Of a stretch of DNA of 39,062 bases, positions 8,215 to 18,188 are shown piece after piece. Position numbers and translations under genes: made by a program. How positions within the stretch are numbered: the stretch's first letter is position 1; each line of letters starts with the position of its first letter. The notes under the pieces are model-generated. The model saw only the letters and a list, made by a program, of their open reading frames with translations. It did not search any database and had not been told where the DNA came from. The DNA comes from a bacterium (GTDB taxonomy: Bacteria; Patescibacteriota; Minisyncoccia; UBA6257; Colwellbacteraceae), in assembly GCA_021787205.1 (NCBI GenBank), contig JAJYME010000004.1:1-39062 (forward strand). Reading direction: 5' to 3'.

Positions 8215-9254
8215 ATCTTCTTCCTCCCTGCAGCCGGTCTGTAACCGATGACTTCGAAGTCCGTGTGGCGGAAAGCGAAGATGTCGGTTATCTTCTCGGT
8301 ATGATCGGCAACCCTGAGGTCATCGGAAAAGCATTCCAGCCCGGCAATCGGGCTTGTGATGAGCCGGTCCTTGATGACCAGGTCAGGGAAGGTCCCGATT
8401 CTGGTCTTAAGAAGGGCTTTCACGTCAGCCACCTGGCTATCGTAGATGTGGGCGTCGGAGATGGTGTAGACCAGCTCCTTTGCTTTGTAGCCGGTCACTT
8501 GAGCCACCATTAACAACAAGGCGGAGTATTGGACAAGGTTAAAGACGACACCGACCGGAACGTCTCCGCTCCGTTGGACGTGGTGCAGCGACAGTTCGCG
8601 GGACACCGTATCAACTTGGAAGTGGAGGACGGTACCATGACAAGGGGCGACAGCGACTTCTCTTCTCTTGCCGGATCCTCGCCCAGCGTACTGGGGAATC
8701 CAGGTGGTCATGAGGTGGGTCCTGAGATGGGGGAGTTCGATAATCTGTTCAACTACATGCTTCAGCTGGTTGAAGGGAATCCCTTCAGCGGTCGGGAAAT
8801 GATGGAAGCCGGCGCCGTATGATCCGGGGCCAAGGTCTCCCTCTTTGAGGTGAAACAACTCGCAATGATCGAGTTGTTCTCGCGTAGTCCATCTTTTCCA
8901 CCAGGTGCAGCCATACCGGCTCAACTCTTCATGGGTAGTCGCGCCGTTCATAAAAGCGGTCAGTTCGGCGATGGTGGCGTGGACTCCGGACAGGCTGTTC
9001 TTGGAGGGGGCGGTAAGGATATCCCTTTCGGTAATGATCGGGGCACCGTTACTGAGGTCAAACCTCATCTGAGCGCCGATAATCCTTAAGGCGCCTTCTC
9101 CTTGGGGCGTCGTCACCGGGGTTCCTTCTTTCAGGATCTTCTCCAGGAGCTGGCGATACTGAATGTCTTTGGTCCGCAGCTCAAGGATCTTCCGGATGAA
9201 GTTGCCGACGTAGAAGTCAATGAAGTTGACCAGGGCGATCATAAAAGCAATCAT
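8199..9254 (-). CDS. thyA: Thymidylate synthase
   Basis: APCHGTVLHFQV active-site Cys context; QRSGDVPVGVVFNLVQYSALLLMVAQVTG; ISDAHIYDSQ. ATG at 9254 preceded by AAGGAG. Confidence 0.93.
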   Translation of the reverse strand: MIAFMIALVNFIDFYVGNFIRKILELRTKDIQYRQLLEKILKEGTPVTTPQGEGALRIIGAQMRFDLSNGAPIITERDILTAPSKNSLSGVHATIAELTAFMNGATTHEELSRYGCTWWKRWTTREQLDHCELFHLKEGDLGPGSYGAGFHHFPTAEGIPFNQLKHVVEQIIELPHLRTHLMTTWIPQYAGRGSGKRREVAVAPCHGTVLHFQVDTVSRELSLHHVQRSGDVPVGVVFNLVQYSALLLMVAQVTGYKAKELVYTISDAHIYDSQVADVKALLKTRIGTFPDLVIKDRLITSPIAGLECFSDDLRVADHTEKITDIFAFRHTDFEVIGYRPAAGRKKIWTPT

Positions 9255-9501
9255 CAGATTCACACTCCTTATTGAATTGTAGGTTGCTTGGTAACTGGCT
9301 AAATAATCGTACTTTTTAAGAGTTACGTCAAGAAAGTCTTTCGAGCCGGAAAAATCGGTTTTACAGGAACAATACGTGTCTGCAATCGGGATGGGGGCAG
9401 TAGATTCTCCGGCCGGAAAGCCTGATTTTTGTTGCGAATCCTGTTTTTTCCTTGTTTTTTTAGGATTTTTGTGGTATTTTTTAGCTACAAAATAAATATA
9501 T

Positions 9502-10932
9502 ATGGCGGAAAATAATATACAATTGAAAAAAAGACCGCCGGTTGTTGTCGTTTTAGGACACGTCGACCATGGAAAGACTTCCTTGCTTGACTACATTCGC
9601 AAATCACGTGTGGCAGAAAGAGAAGCTGGAGGAATAACCCAATCCGTGGGAGCTTACGAGATAGTTCATAACAATGGTGAAAAAATAACCTTTATAGACA
9701 CGCCCGGACATGAGGCATTCAAAGCGATGAGGCAGCGCGGAGCGCAATTTGCCGATATTGCCGTTTTGGTAGTTGCGGCTGATGACGGCCCTAAGCCTCA
9801 GACTGAGGAATCGGTAAGAATCTTGGAGGAAAGCAATACTCCCTATGTGGTCGCGATCACAAAATCGGATTCTCCGAGAGCTGATGTCGACAAGGTCAAA
9901 AATGAATTGATGTCCATCAATGTCTTTCTTGAGGGCTACGGCGGAGACATCTCTTGGCAGGCGGTTTCTTCAAAAACAGGAGAGGGCGTCTCTGAACTTC
10001 TTGACCTGATCTTGCTTTTGGCGGAAGTCTCTGACTTCAAATACGACGAATCAGCTCCGGCGAGAGGCTACGTTCTTGAGTGCCGAAAGGATTCAAGAAA
10101 GGGAAACTTGATTTCCCTTGTCCTTAAAAATGGCAAGATAAAGCAGGGAGATGAAATAAAGACAGTCTCCGTTTCCGGAAAGATAAAGATATTGGAAGAC
10201 TTTACCGGCAAGACCGTTAAGGAATTGGTTCCTTCGGCCCCGGCGGTAGTCATCGGATTTGAGAACCTGCCGAATGTTGGCGAAGAATTTGTCTCGGGTT
10301 CGGGAGAAATTGAAGTTATCCAGAGACCGAAGGTTGAAAAACAATCAAAACCGAAAGAGGGAGAAGTCATAATCCCGGTTATTTTGAAAGCTGACACGTC
10401 CGGATCGCTGGAAGTCTTGAAAGACGTTCTCGCCGATATTACAAAAGTAATCGATGCTTCAGCCGGGGATATTACCGACGGAGATGTCAAAAGCGCGGCG
10501 GCTTCAAACGCTTACATCGTTTCTTATAGGACGAAGTTTAACAGCAAGATGGTGGAAAACTTCGCCAAGGCTCAGAGCGTTTCCGTTTTCTCATCGGAAA
10601 TCATTTATGAACTTATTGAGACCATAGAAAAATATATAGAATCAATCTCGGCTCCAAAGCTCGATGGAAAAATGGAAGTCCTGGCCACATTCGGCAAGAA
10701 GGACGATAAACAAATCATCGGAGGCAAGGTGCTAGAGGGAGATATCAAACTCGGAAAAAAGATAGAGATAAGAAGAAGGGGGATCTTAGTCGGAGACGGC
10801 AAGATCGTCAATCTTCAAATGAACAAGATGGATGCGAAGGAGGTTCCGGCCGGAAACGAATGCGGACTCCTCGTCGATTCTTTGGCAACTATAAAAATAG
10901 GAGATGAATTATCGCAAGCAACAATTAAATAG
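9502..10932 (+). CDS. infB: Translation initiation factor IF-2 (short, lacks long N-terminal region)
   Basis: [43 protein letters not shown]; 476 aa. Confidence 0.97.
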   Translation: MAENNIQLKKRPPVVVVLGHVDHGKTSLLDYIRKSRVAEREAGGITQSVGAYEIVHNNGEKITFIDTPGHEAFKAMRQRGAQFADIAVLVVAADDGPKPQTEESVRILEESNTPYVVAITKSDSPRADVDKVKNELMSINVFLEGYGGDISWQAVSSKTGEGVSELLDLILLLAEVSDFKYDESAPARGYVLECRKDSRKGNLISLVLKNGKIKQGDEIKTVSVSGKIKILEDFTGKTVKELVPSAPAVVIGFENLPNVGEEFVSGSGEIEVIQRPKVEKQSKPKEGEVIIPVILKADTSGSLEVLKDVLADITKVIDASAGDITDGDVKSAAASNAYIVSYRTKFNSKMVENFAKAQSVSVFSSEIIYELIETIEKYIESISAPKLDGKMEVLATFGKKDDKQIIGGKVLEGDIKLGKKIEIRRRGILVGDGKIVNLQMNKMDAKEVPAGNECGLLVDSLATIKIGDELSQATIK

Positions 10933-11233
10933 CTTGATCAGAAATGAGTTGGCGAATATCATCCAGCGGGAAATAGAATTTCCCGCTGGAGTTTTGGCAA
11001 CTCTGACGAAAGTCGAGGTGGGCAACGACTTGGAGGCGGCGACAGTATTTATCTCCGTCTTTCCATCGAATGGAAAGGATGAAGTTTTAGACATCTTAAA
11101 ATCAAGAAGAGGTGAGATCCAGAACCTGCTTTATAAGAGAGTGAATAGAATCATGCTTCCGCCCATAAAGTTCGAATACGATCCAGGCGCGGAGAAATCA
11201 GGAGCGATTGAAAAAATCTCGATTGAAGGTTAA
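10904..11233 (+). CDS. rbfA: Ribosome-binding factor A
   Basis: 109 aa, overlaps infB end; typical C-terminal ...LLYKRVNRIMLPPIKFEYDPGAEK. Confidence 0.85.
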   Translation: MNYRKQQLNSLIRNELANIIQREIEFPAGVLATLTKVEVGNDLEAATVFISVFPSNGKDEVLDILKSRRGEIQNLLYKRVNRIMLPPIKFEYDPGAEKSGAIEKISIEG

Positions 11234-11261
11234 TATAGTCTGAGGCAATATTCCGATGCAC

Positions 11262-11333
11262 GGCCTGGTAGCCAAGTGGTAAGGTCAGGGTCTGCAAAAC
11301 CCTTATGCGCGAGTTCGATTCTCGCCCAGGCCT
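11262..11333 (+). tRNA. tRNA-Cys(GCA)
   Basis: GGCCTGG...GGTCTGCAAAACC...GTTCGATTC...CCAGGCC-T. Confidence 0.93.
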
Positions 11334-11348
11334 CAGAATATTGTTTGC

Positions 11349-11432
11349 GCTCGGGTGGTGGAATGGTAGACACGAGAGACTTAAAATCTCTTATCCATTA
11401 AGGGTGTGCGGGTTCGAGTCCCGCCTCGAGCA
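11349..11432 (+). tRNA. tRNA-Leu(TAA)
   Basis: GCTCGGG...AGAGA-CTTAAAA-TCTCT, long variable arm, GCGGG-TTCGAGT-CCCGC, CTCGAGC-A. Confidence 0.94.
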
Positions 11433-11656
11433 CAAAAAACGCCGTGAGGCGTTTTTTTAGTGCTCATGGGGCTCGAACGGAAAGGGGGTCGGGGAAAACT
11501 GCATAGCGGTTTTCCCTGTATAGGATTTTCATAAAACCGAGAGGTTTTATGGGAGCTAGGCGACGTGAGATGTCCCGCCTCGAGCACAAAAAAACGCCGT
11601 GAGGCGTTTTTTTAGTGCTCATGGGGCTCGAACGGAAAGGGGGTTGGGGAAAACTG
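11418..11656 (+). repeat. tRNA-Leu 3'-end duplication: direct repeats (11418-11501 and 11572-11656) flanking a hairpin core
   Basis: GTCCCGCCTCGAGCACAAAAAA(A)CGCCGTGAGGCGTTTTTTTAGTGCTCATGGGGCTCGAACGGAAAGGGGGTYGGGGAAAACTG twice. Hairpins at 11492-11516 and 11530-11551. Confidence 0.93.
11433..11459 (+). terminator. Intrinsic terminator after tRNA-Leu (second copy ~11587-11614)
   Basis: AAAAAACGCC-GTGA-GGCGTTTTTTT. Confidence 0.85.
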
Positions 11657-11665
11657 AATAACCGT

Positions 11666-11698
11666 AAATAAAAACCGCCATATGGCGGTTTTTATTTA
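11666..11698. terminator. Bidirectional terminator
   Basis: AAATAAAAACCGCCATATGGCGGTTTTTATTT. Confidence 0.85.
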
Positions 11699-13039
11699 CT
11701 ATACCAATCCCTGGGCGATCATAGCGTCGGCGACTCGGACGAAACCGGCGATATTCGCACCCTTAACATAGTTTACCGAATTGTCGTGAGCGCCATATTT
11801 AACAGCGCTTGAATGGATATTGCGCATAATTTCCTTTAGCTTGCTGTCGACTTCTTCCGCGGTCCAATTAAGCCGGATGCTGTTCTGGGTCATCTCAAGA
11901 CCCGAAACTGCCACGCCGCCGGCGTTAGAGGCTTTTCCGGGGGCAAACAAAACTGAGTTATCGTGGAAGAGGGCGACCGCCTCTGGCGTCGAAGGCATAT
12001 TCGCTCCTTCAACGACGCAGCGAAGGCCATTATCAATCAAGGTCTTAGCGTCGCTTTCATCGATCTCATTCTGGGTGGCGGCGGGGAAGGCGATGTCAGC
12101 CGGCACTCCCCAGGGCTTCTTTGAAGCGGTGTAGACAAGGTTGAAGCGATCGGCGTACTCCTTGATCCTGCCATGTCTTTCGTTCTTAAGCTCCTTCAAG
12201 AAGGCTAGTTTTTCCATATCCATTCCTGAATTATCAAGGACAAATCCATCAGAGTCGGAGACGGTTAATAATTTTCCTCCGAGTTGGATTATCTTTTCCG
12301 CAATGCCCTGGGCGACATTACCGGAGCCCGATAATAAGATCTTTTTGCCCTCGATCTTTTCTCCGATCCGTTCAAGCATAGCCTCAGCAAAATAGACCGC
12401 TCCAAATCCGGTTGCTTCCGGTCGTATAAGAGAACCTCCCCAGCCAAAGCCCTTTCCGGTCAGGACGCCGGAGTATTCGCCAACGATGCGCTTGTATTGG
12501 CCGAAGAGATAGCCGATTTCTCGAGCGCCAACACCGATATCTCCAGCAGGGACATCGATATCCGAACCGATGTGACGATAAAGTTCCGTCATGAAGGATT
12601 GGGTAAAGCGCATTACTTCCGCATCGCTTTTCCCTTTGGGATCAAAATCAGATCCGCCTTTGCCGCCTCCTAAGGGCAACGTTGTCAGAGCATTCTTAAA
12701 AACCTGTTCAAACCCCAAGAACTTAAGGATAGAGAGATTGACGGTGGGGTGGAAACGAAGCCCGCCTTTATAAGGACCGATGGCGCTGTTAAACTGCACC
12801 CTGTATCCTTTCTGGATCTGTATCTCGCCGCCATCGTCTATCCAAGGAACACGGAAAGAAACAGTCCTTTCCGGTTCGATCATTCTTTCCAATATTTTTC
12901 CGGCCTGGTATTTGGGATTTTCCTCGATAAACGGCAGGACTTCCGAAACAACTTCGTGAACCGCCTGATGGAATTCCGGTTCGTGCGGATTTCGCTTTTG
13001 AACCATATCCATGAACGATCCGATATTGGTATTTGTCAT
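11699..13039 (-). CDS. gdhA: Glutamate dehydrogenase
   Basis: GGLRFHPTVNLSILKFLGFEQVFKNALTTLPLGGGKGGSDFDPKGKSDAEVMRF; LSGSGNVAQ. Start at 13039. Confidence 0.96.
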   Translation of the reverse strand: MTNTNIGSFMDMVQKRNPHEPEFHQAVHEVVSEVLPFIEENPKYQAGKILERMIEPERTVSFRVPWIDDGGEIQIQKGYRVQFNSAIGPYKGGLRFHPTVNLSILKFLGFEQVFKNALTTLPLGGGKGGSDFDPKGKSDAEVMRFTQSFMTELYRHIGSDIDVPAGDIGVGAREIGYLFGQYKRIVGEYSGVLTGKGFGWGGSLIRPEATGFGAVYFAEAMLERIGEKIEGKKILLSGSGNVAQGIAEKIIQLGGKLLTVSDSDGFVLDNSGMDMEKLAFLKELKNERHGRIKEYADRFNLVYTASKKPWGVPADIAFPAATQNEIDESDAKTLIDNGLRCVVEGANMPSTPEAVALFHDNSVLFAPGKASNAGGVAVSGLEMTQNSIRLNWTAEEVDSKLKEIMRNIHSSAVKYGAHDNSVNYVKGANIAGFVRVADAMIAQGLV

Positions 13040-13134
13040 AGTACGATTATATTGCTCTGAAGTTGGAGAAACAAGTTGACGAAAACGGATAAAATCCACA
13101 AGACATTAAAATGATGTTTTTGTATAATACGTCT

Positions 13135-13446
13135 ATGAACAATAAGATTGTCGCAATCCTTATAATAATCGCCGCTGTAGCCTACGGTTCGTATATCTTT
13201 ATCCAGAACCAATCGGGAGTCATAAGCCAAGCGGAGCTGGAAAATCTGAGAGGGGACCCTGATTATTATAAGTTAGTGACAAAATGCGAGGCCGACCCAG
13301 AGACAAAGACTTGCTGTCTGAAGTCACTCAAGGCTATCAAGGATGGGGGTTATGCAATCCTCAAAGACCAATCCTGCGGCGAGGGTGAAAAAACCGATTC
13401 CTTAAAATGTTCCGGGAGCTATAAATGGTGCATACCGGCAATATAA
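13135..13446 (+). CDS. Membrane-anchored small Cys-containing protein, unknown function
   Basis: N-terminal TM plus five cysteines; TATAAT 13123-13128 directly upstream. Confidence 0.65.
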   Translation: MNNKIVAILIIIAAVAYGSYIFIQNQSGVISQAELENLRGDPDYYKLVTKCEADPETKTCCLKSLKAIKDGGYAILKDQSCGEGEKTDSLKCSGSYKWCIPAI

Positions 13447-13452
13447 GAAACA

Positions 13453-13602
13453 ATGAAAAGAACTATAATAATTATCCTGGCCGTTACCGCCGTCATTCTC
13501 TTGACGTGGTATCTGGGAACAAGGATTTACAACCAATCAGGGGAGAGGAGCTACGACGCAATCCGACAATTTAACGGAGACTCGCCTCGAAAGCAGGACT
13601 AA
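13453..13602 (+). CDS. 49-aa small membrane protein
   Basis: MKRTIIIILAVTAVILLTWYLGTRIYNQSGERSYDAIRQFNGDSPRKQD; below the ORF-track length cutoff; same strand as the previous gene. Confidence 0.5.
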   Translation: MKRTIIIILAVTAVILLTWYLGTRIYNQSGERSYDAIRQFNGDSPRKQD

Positions 13603-13609
13603 GAAACAA

Positions 13610-13636
13610 AAAACGCCGGTTGCCCGGCGCTTTTAA
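13610..13636. terminator. Terminator hairpin
   Basis: AAACGCCGG-TTGC-CCGGCGCTTTT. Confidence 0.7.
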
Positions 13637-13639
13637 TTC

Positions 13640-14020
13640 TTAAGATTTGATTTTGATCTTTCTTGATTTGCCTTTGTTAAGTTTTGGAAGGGTGACTCTT
13701 AGGACGCCCTGTTTGAATTCGGCTTGCGCCTCATCGGGGTCAACTTCTTGGGGGAGAATGACGGAACGGGAGAATCTTCCCCAATAACATTCCTGATAAA
13801 GATAATTGTCCTCGGACACCTCGGAGACCTTCTTTCTTTCACCTCTTATGGTAATCGAGTCAGCGCTGATATCAATATCGATATCGTCCGGATCAACTCC
13901 GGCGACGGTCGATTCGATAACTATAGCTTCGTCAGTCTGGTAAACATCAATTGCAAGCTGGCCTTCGTTATCCTCTTTCAAGAATTCCTCTTCTTCACTT
14001 ATTATATTTTTTTCTCGCAT
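13640..14020 (-). CDS. Hsp20/alpha-crystallin family small heat shock protein
   Basis: ITIRGERKK and GVLRVTLPKLNK motifs. Confidence 0.93.
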   Translation of the reverse strand: MREKNIISEEEEFLKEDNEGQLAIDVYQTDEAIVIESTVAGVDPDDIDIDISADSITIRGERKKVSEVSEDNYLYQECYWGRFSRSVILPQEVDPDEAQAEFKQGVLRVTLPKLNKGKSRKIKIKS

Positions 14021-14708
14021 GATAACGTGCTTTTATTTTATCAAAATCCCGGAATAAGATAAAGGTGATTATACACAGGAAGATGACGGGGTAGAGCTCC
14101 GGTCCGAATCCTAAAATCAGGACATTGAAAACAAAATGGATAAGGGTGGCGGTTATGATTCCCAAGATTATCTCTTTTCTGGCCCAGTAATAGCCTAAGG
14201 TGCCGGAGGTAGCGGCGTGCATCAGGGTGGCCCCTGTGAAACGGAGGATGATGATAGTCAAGAAATCGGAGGTGTTGCCGGCGGTTGTCATAAAAAAGAT
14301 ATTTTCGGCCGTGGCGAACCCAAGCCCCGAAACTATCATGTAAATCATCCTGTCGACCGGCTCATCAAAGTATTTCGAGGCCGAAATGAAGACGAAGACG
14401 ACAGCGAACTTGATGAACTCTTCGATGAATGAATTTCCGAGAAGCGAGGGGAAAGAGTAAGCCGACAAGGAGGAATAGGATTGAAGCAGGGAAGTGAATA
14501 TCTTTTCGGCGCCGATAGCCGAGAAGGCGGCCACGACTCCGAGGAGAAAAGTTCCCAGGATCATCTTTATAGGTTCCGGATCCTTATTGTCTTCAAGCAT
14601 AAAAAAGCTTAACCAGACGGAGGAAATGGCGATGCCGACAATAACAACGGTAGGAATGAGATGGGCGGTAAAAAACGGCTGGATGAAGGCTTCTAGAGTT
14701 TGAAACAT
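13995..14708 (-). CDS. PrsW-type intramembrane metalloprotease
   Basis: Multi-TM; NSFIEEFIKF, GLGFATAENI, MHAATSGTLGYYWA. Confidence 0.85.
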   Translation of the reverse strand: MFQTLEAFIQPFFTAHLIPTVVIVGIAISSVWLSFFMLEDNKDPEPIKMILGTFLLGVVAAFSAIGAEKIFTSLLQSYSSLSAYSFPSLLGNSFIEEFIKFAVVFVFISASKYFDEPVDRMIYMIVSGLGFATAENIFFMTTAGNTSDFLTIIILRFTGATLMHAATSGTLGYYWARKEIILGIITATLIHFVFNVLILGFGPELYPVIFLCIITFILFRDFDKIKARYHARKKYNK

Positions 14709-14730
14709 TAGAGAAATTTTAACATTTAAT

Positions 14731-14760
14731 TAAAAAAACCGCTAATGGAGCGGTTTCTTT
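14731..14760 (-). terminator. Terminator hairpin
   Basis: AAAAAACCGCT-AATGG-AGCGGTTTCTTT. Confidence 0.65.
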
Positions 14761-14762
14761 AA

Positions 14763-16940
14763 TTACCAATTCTCAAGCATCAAGAATTCCTTCTTTTTTA
14801 ATTCTTCGGGAAGTTCCCGGTAGACCGCCTCGGTAACGTAAGGCATGAACGGGTGCAACAGTTTTAATGATCCGGAAAGGATGGTAGTCAGAACGGTCTG
14901 GGCGGCCAGCCTGTTTTCCTTATCGGCATTTTCTCTCAGGCGATTTTTCAAATCCTCAATGATTATGTCCGCAAAGGTGTGCCAGAAATAATGATAGGCA
15001 ATCTCTCCAGCCCGATTCAGATCAAATTTGTCCAATGATTTGGTTATCTCATCTTTGGTTTCATCGAACTCCTTGAGATAAGCAAGGTCCTTTTCAGTAA
15101 ACTGGGGTTCGACTCCTTTTTCCGGAGCTTCATAATTCATCAGGACGAAGCGGGAAGCATTCCAGATTTTGGTGGCAAAATTCCTATAGCCTTTCACCTT
15201 GTCTTCGGAAAGCTTGCTGTCATTGCCGGGGGCGGCGCCGATGATAAGGGAAAGACGAACGGCATCGGCTCCGTATTTTGCGATCAAATCCAACGGATCT
15301 GTCACGTTGCCCAACGACTTGGACATCTTCCTTCCTTGACTGTCACGAACGAGTCCGTGAAGGTAAATGTTTTCAAAGGGAATTTCCCCTAAGAGGTAAG
15401 TGCTCATCAAGATCATTCTGGCGACCCAGAAAAAGATGATGTCATAACCCGTCTCGATGACGCTGGTCGGATGATAGTTTTTCAAATCGGCGGTTTCATT
15501 TGGCCAGCCCAAGGTCGAGAAGGTCCAGAGGCCAGAGGAAAACCAGGTATCCAAGGTGTCCTCGTCCTGCGTCCATCCAGCGCCTTCCGGGGCGGTAACG
15601 TCGCAATAGACTTCCTTTCCTTTGTACCAGACGGGGATTTGGTGCCCGTACCAGATCTGACGGGAGATGCACCAATCCCTAAGGTTATCGATCCACTGGA
15701 AGTAGGTCTTATTGAAGCGATCAGGAATAATCTTGATTTGTTCGCTCTCAACAACGTAGCTCATCAATTTTTTCAAAGTGACTTCATCGCCAGAGTTGAT
15801 TCCTTTGATCTTCGAATTTTTAATTTTGAAGGGCTTATTGACGGCTACGAACCACTGCTCTTTGATTTGCGGTTCGATAATGCCACCGCCGCGCATATTG
15901 GTCGCGATCTTATGGACGTAGTTTTCGTCAATTTTCTCAACCAATCCCTTGGATTGAAGTTTTTCAATAATTTGAGGTCTGGCTTTTTTGATGTGCTGGC
16001 CTTTGAATTCGCCGGCGATATCAAGCAACAAACCGCGGTAATCGATAATCTGCTCCTTTTCCAGGTTGTGGCGGGAGGCAATGTCATAATCGGTGGCGTC
16101 GTGCCACGGAGTAATCGTCATCGCTCCGGTTCCAAATTCCATATCGATGCAATCATCTTTGATGACGGTGGCGACAACCTTTCCGTTGATCCATTCCAGC
16201 TCGATCTGGTCTCCATGATTGTATTGACTATATCTCGGGTCTTCGGGGTGGACGACGATATATTTATCGCCGAATTTCGTTTCCGGTCTGGCAGTGGCGA
16301 TCGTGAACGGACCGTATTTCAAGTAATAAAGAGGAGTTTTTTCCTCAATCCATTCTATTTCATCATCGGCGACGGTCGTCTGCATCTTCGGATCCCAATT
16401 CACAAGGCGATATCCCTTATATATGAGTCCATCGTCATACATTCTCTTGAAGGCGGTGCGGACGGCAAAATTTCTTTTCTCATCAAAGGTATAGGCCTCG
16501 CGGGTCCAATCGATTGAGGCACCCATTTTTCGGACTTGCCCGACAATCGTATCGTGGCTTTCAGTCGCAAACTCTTCAATGCGCCTCAACAACTCTTCGC
16601 GTCCCAAATCATGTCTGGTTTTCCCTTCTTTCTTATAGATGATGCCCTCAACTTTTGATTGGGTGGCAATGGCGGCATGGTCGGTTCCCGGGATCCATAA
16701 TGTTTTCTTTCCCTTCATTCTCTCAAATCGGACCATGATGTCTTCGATGGCAATCATAGCAGCATGGCCCATATGCAGGGTGCCAGTGACGTTTGGGGGA
16801 GGGAGGACGATGGAAAAGGTATCCGCGTCGCTCTTTGTAGCTCCCTTATCAACACAAACGTCAGGATTGAAAAAACCTGATTTTTCCCAGGACTCGTAAA
16901 TCTTGTCTTCTTCTGTTTGATGATTAAAACGGCTTTCCAT
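14763..16940 (-). CDS. valS: Valine--tRNA ligase
   Basis: PPPNVTGTLHMGHA, WIPGTDHAAIATQ, GRKMSKSLGNVTDP. Start at 16940. Confidence 0.96.
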   Translation of the reverse strand: MESRFNHQTEEDKIYESWEKSGFFNPDVCVDKGATKSDADTFSIVLPPPNVTGTLHMGHAAMIAIEDIMVRFERMKGKKTLWIPGTDHAAIATQSKVEGIIYKKEGKTRHDLGREELLRRIEEFATESHDTIVGQVRKMGASIDWTREAYTFDEKRNFAVRTAFKRMYDDGLIYKGYRLVNWDPKMQTTVADDEIEWIEEKTPLYYLKYGPFTIATARPETKFGDKYIVVHPEDPRYSQYNHGDQIELEWINGKVVATVIKDDCIDMEFGTGAMTITPWHDATDYDIASRHNLEKEQIIDYRGLLLDIAGEFKGQHIKKARPQIIEKLQSKGLVEKIDENYVHKIATNMRGGGIIEPQIKEQWFVAVNKPFKIKNSKIKGINSGDEVTLKKLMSYVVESEQIKIIPDRFNKTYFQWIDNLRDWCISRQIWYGHQIPVWYKGKEVYCDVTAPEGAGWTQDEDTLDTWFSSGLWTFSTLGWPNETADLKNYHPTSVIETGYDIIFFWVARMILMSTYLLGEIPFENIYLHGLVRDSQGRKMSKSLGNVTDPLDLIAKYGADAVRLSLIIGAAPGNDSKLSEDKVKGYRNFATKIWNASRFVLMNYEAPEKGVEPQFTEKDLAYLKEFDETKDEITKSLDKFDLNRAGEIAYHYFWHTFADIIIEDLKNRLRENADKENRLAAQTVLTTILSGSLKLLHPFMPYVTEAVYRELPEELKKKEFLMLENW

Positions 16941-16998
16941 AATTTCTATAAAAATACAATAAAAACAGGAGTTTGTCACTTTTTGAAAAAATAAAAAC

Positions 16999-17022
16999 GA
17001 CGCCTGATTTGAGGCGTCATTT
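16999..17022 (-). terminator. Terminator hairpin after tsaD
   Basis: Reverse strand GACGCCT-CAAATC-AGGCGTCGTTTTTATTTTT. Confidence 0.75.
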
Positions 17023-18084
17023 AAGATTGAGATTTCCGTTGACTTTATAGGGGCGTCTTATCCCAGCAAGGTGTTCGACGTAAGCGCCGGCGGCGATCAT
17101 GGCGGCGTTATCGGTATTGAAGGTCTTCGATGGCGCAAAGAATTTGATCTTTCTCTTTTTAGTTTGAACTTCAAATTCTTCCCTAAGGGTATTATTGGAG
17201 GCGACACCGCCCGAAATAATAACAGATCTGGCTCCGAACTCGTCGACGGCGCGCATCGTCTTTTTAACCAAGGAATCGATAATGGCCGCTTGGAAGCTGG
17301 CACAAAGGTCGGGGGCATTTTCTGGCAGGGGAGCCAAGGCTCCTTCGATAGCGAGTTTGTTTTCCGATTTCCAGTCCGCTTTATGGGAATCTTTCAAATG
17401 ATAGAGAAGGGAGGTCTTCAGTCCGGAAAAGGAGAAATCGTAATTTTTCTGATTCAACATCGGTCTGGGAAAATCGATAGCGTCCTTATTCCCGAGTTTG
17501 GCCAACTTTTCAATTTCCGGGCCGCCGGGATAGGGAAGTCCTAAGAGGCGGGCGGCTTTATCATAAGTCTCTCCGGCAGCGTCATCTCTGGTTTCGCCAA
17601 GTTTCTTGATTTCGGATAGGCTACTTAACAAAAGGAGAATAGTATGACCGCCAGAAACAATAAGGGCGATACTCGGGAAAAGATCGGGGACATTTTTGGG
17701 ATTATCCAAGAGAAAGCTGTAGAGATGGCCCTTCAAATGATTAGCGGCAACCAAGGAAATGCCTTTTTCAACCGAGAGCCTTTGGGCAAATTCGGCGCCG
17801 ACGTGGAGAGCGGGCTCGAGCCCGGGGCCGACAGTGACGGCGATGGCGTCAATCTTCTCAGCGAGCGTATCTGAAAAGATCTCTTCCGTCAGGATAGGAA
17901 GGATTTTCTCATGTTCTCTTTTAGCGATATTCGGCACGACCCCGCCAAAAGCGCGATGGATGTCTATTTGGGAGGAGACGAGATTTTTCAAAACTTCAAA
18001 ACGGGGGCTCTTAAGGCTCCCAGAGCATTTAACGAGAGCTAACGATGTCTCATCGCAGCTGGTTTCTAGCCCTAAAATTAACAT
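17017..18084 (-). CDS. tsaD: tRNA N6-adenosine threonylcarbamoyltransferase
   Basis: MLILGLETSCDETSLALV; AANHLKGHLYS; VSGGHT; SGGVASNNTLR. Confidence 0.96.
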   Translation of the reverse strand: MLILGLETSCDETSLALVKCSGSLKSPRFEVLKNLVSSQIDIHRAFGGVVPNIAKREHEKILPILTEEIFSDTLAEKIDAIAVTVGPGLEPALHVGAEFAQRLSVEKGISLVAANHLKGHLYSFLLDNPKNVPDLFPSIALIVSGGHTILLLLSSLSEIKKLGETRDDAAGETYDKAARLLGLPYPGGPEIEKLAKLGNKDAIDFPRPMLNQKNYDFSFSGLKTSLLYHLKDSHKADWKSENKLAIEGALAPLPENAPDLCASFQAAIIDSLVKKTMRAVDEFGARSVIISGGVASNNTLREEFEVQTKKRKIKFFAPSKTFNTDNAAMIAAGAYVEHLAGIRRPYKVNGNLNLK

Positions 18085-18188
18085 AAGCTAAGGATAAACC
18101 GAAAAACCAGACAAATCAAAAGATCCAATGATGACATATCCGGCGCAATGATATATATTAAAGTAAAGTTAAAAAACATAGAGAAACA

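Noticed and set aside
5490-9263. Classical integrative element at tRNA-Ser
   Set aside because: The block lies at the tRNA's 5' side, and there is no integrase gene or duplicated tRNA-Ser 3' end.
11381-11587. 68-aa ORF ...ARGGTRTRTPLMDKRF over tRNA-Leu and its repeat
   Set aside because: Translation of tRNA sequence, a common annotation artefact.
15471-16517. 348-aa + strand ORF opposite valS
   Set aside because: Antisense to a clearly conserved valyl-tRNA synthetase; no recognisable motifs.
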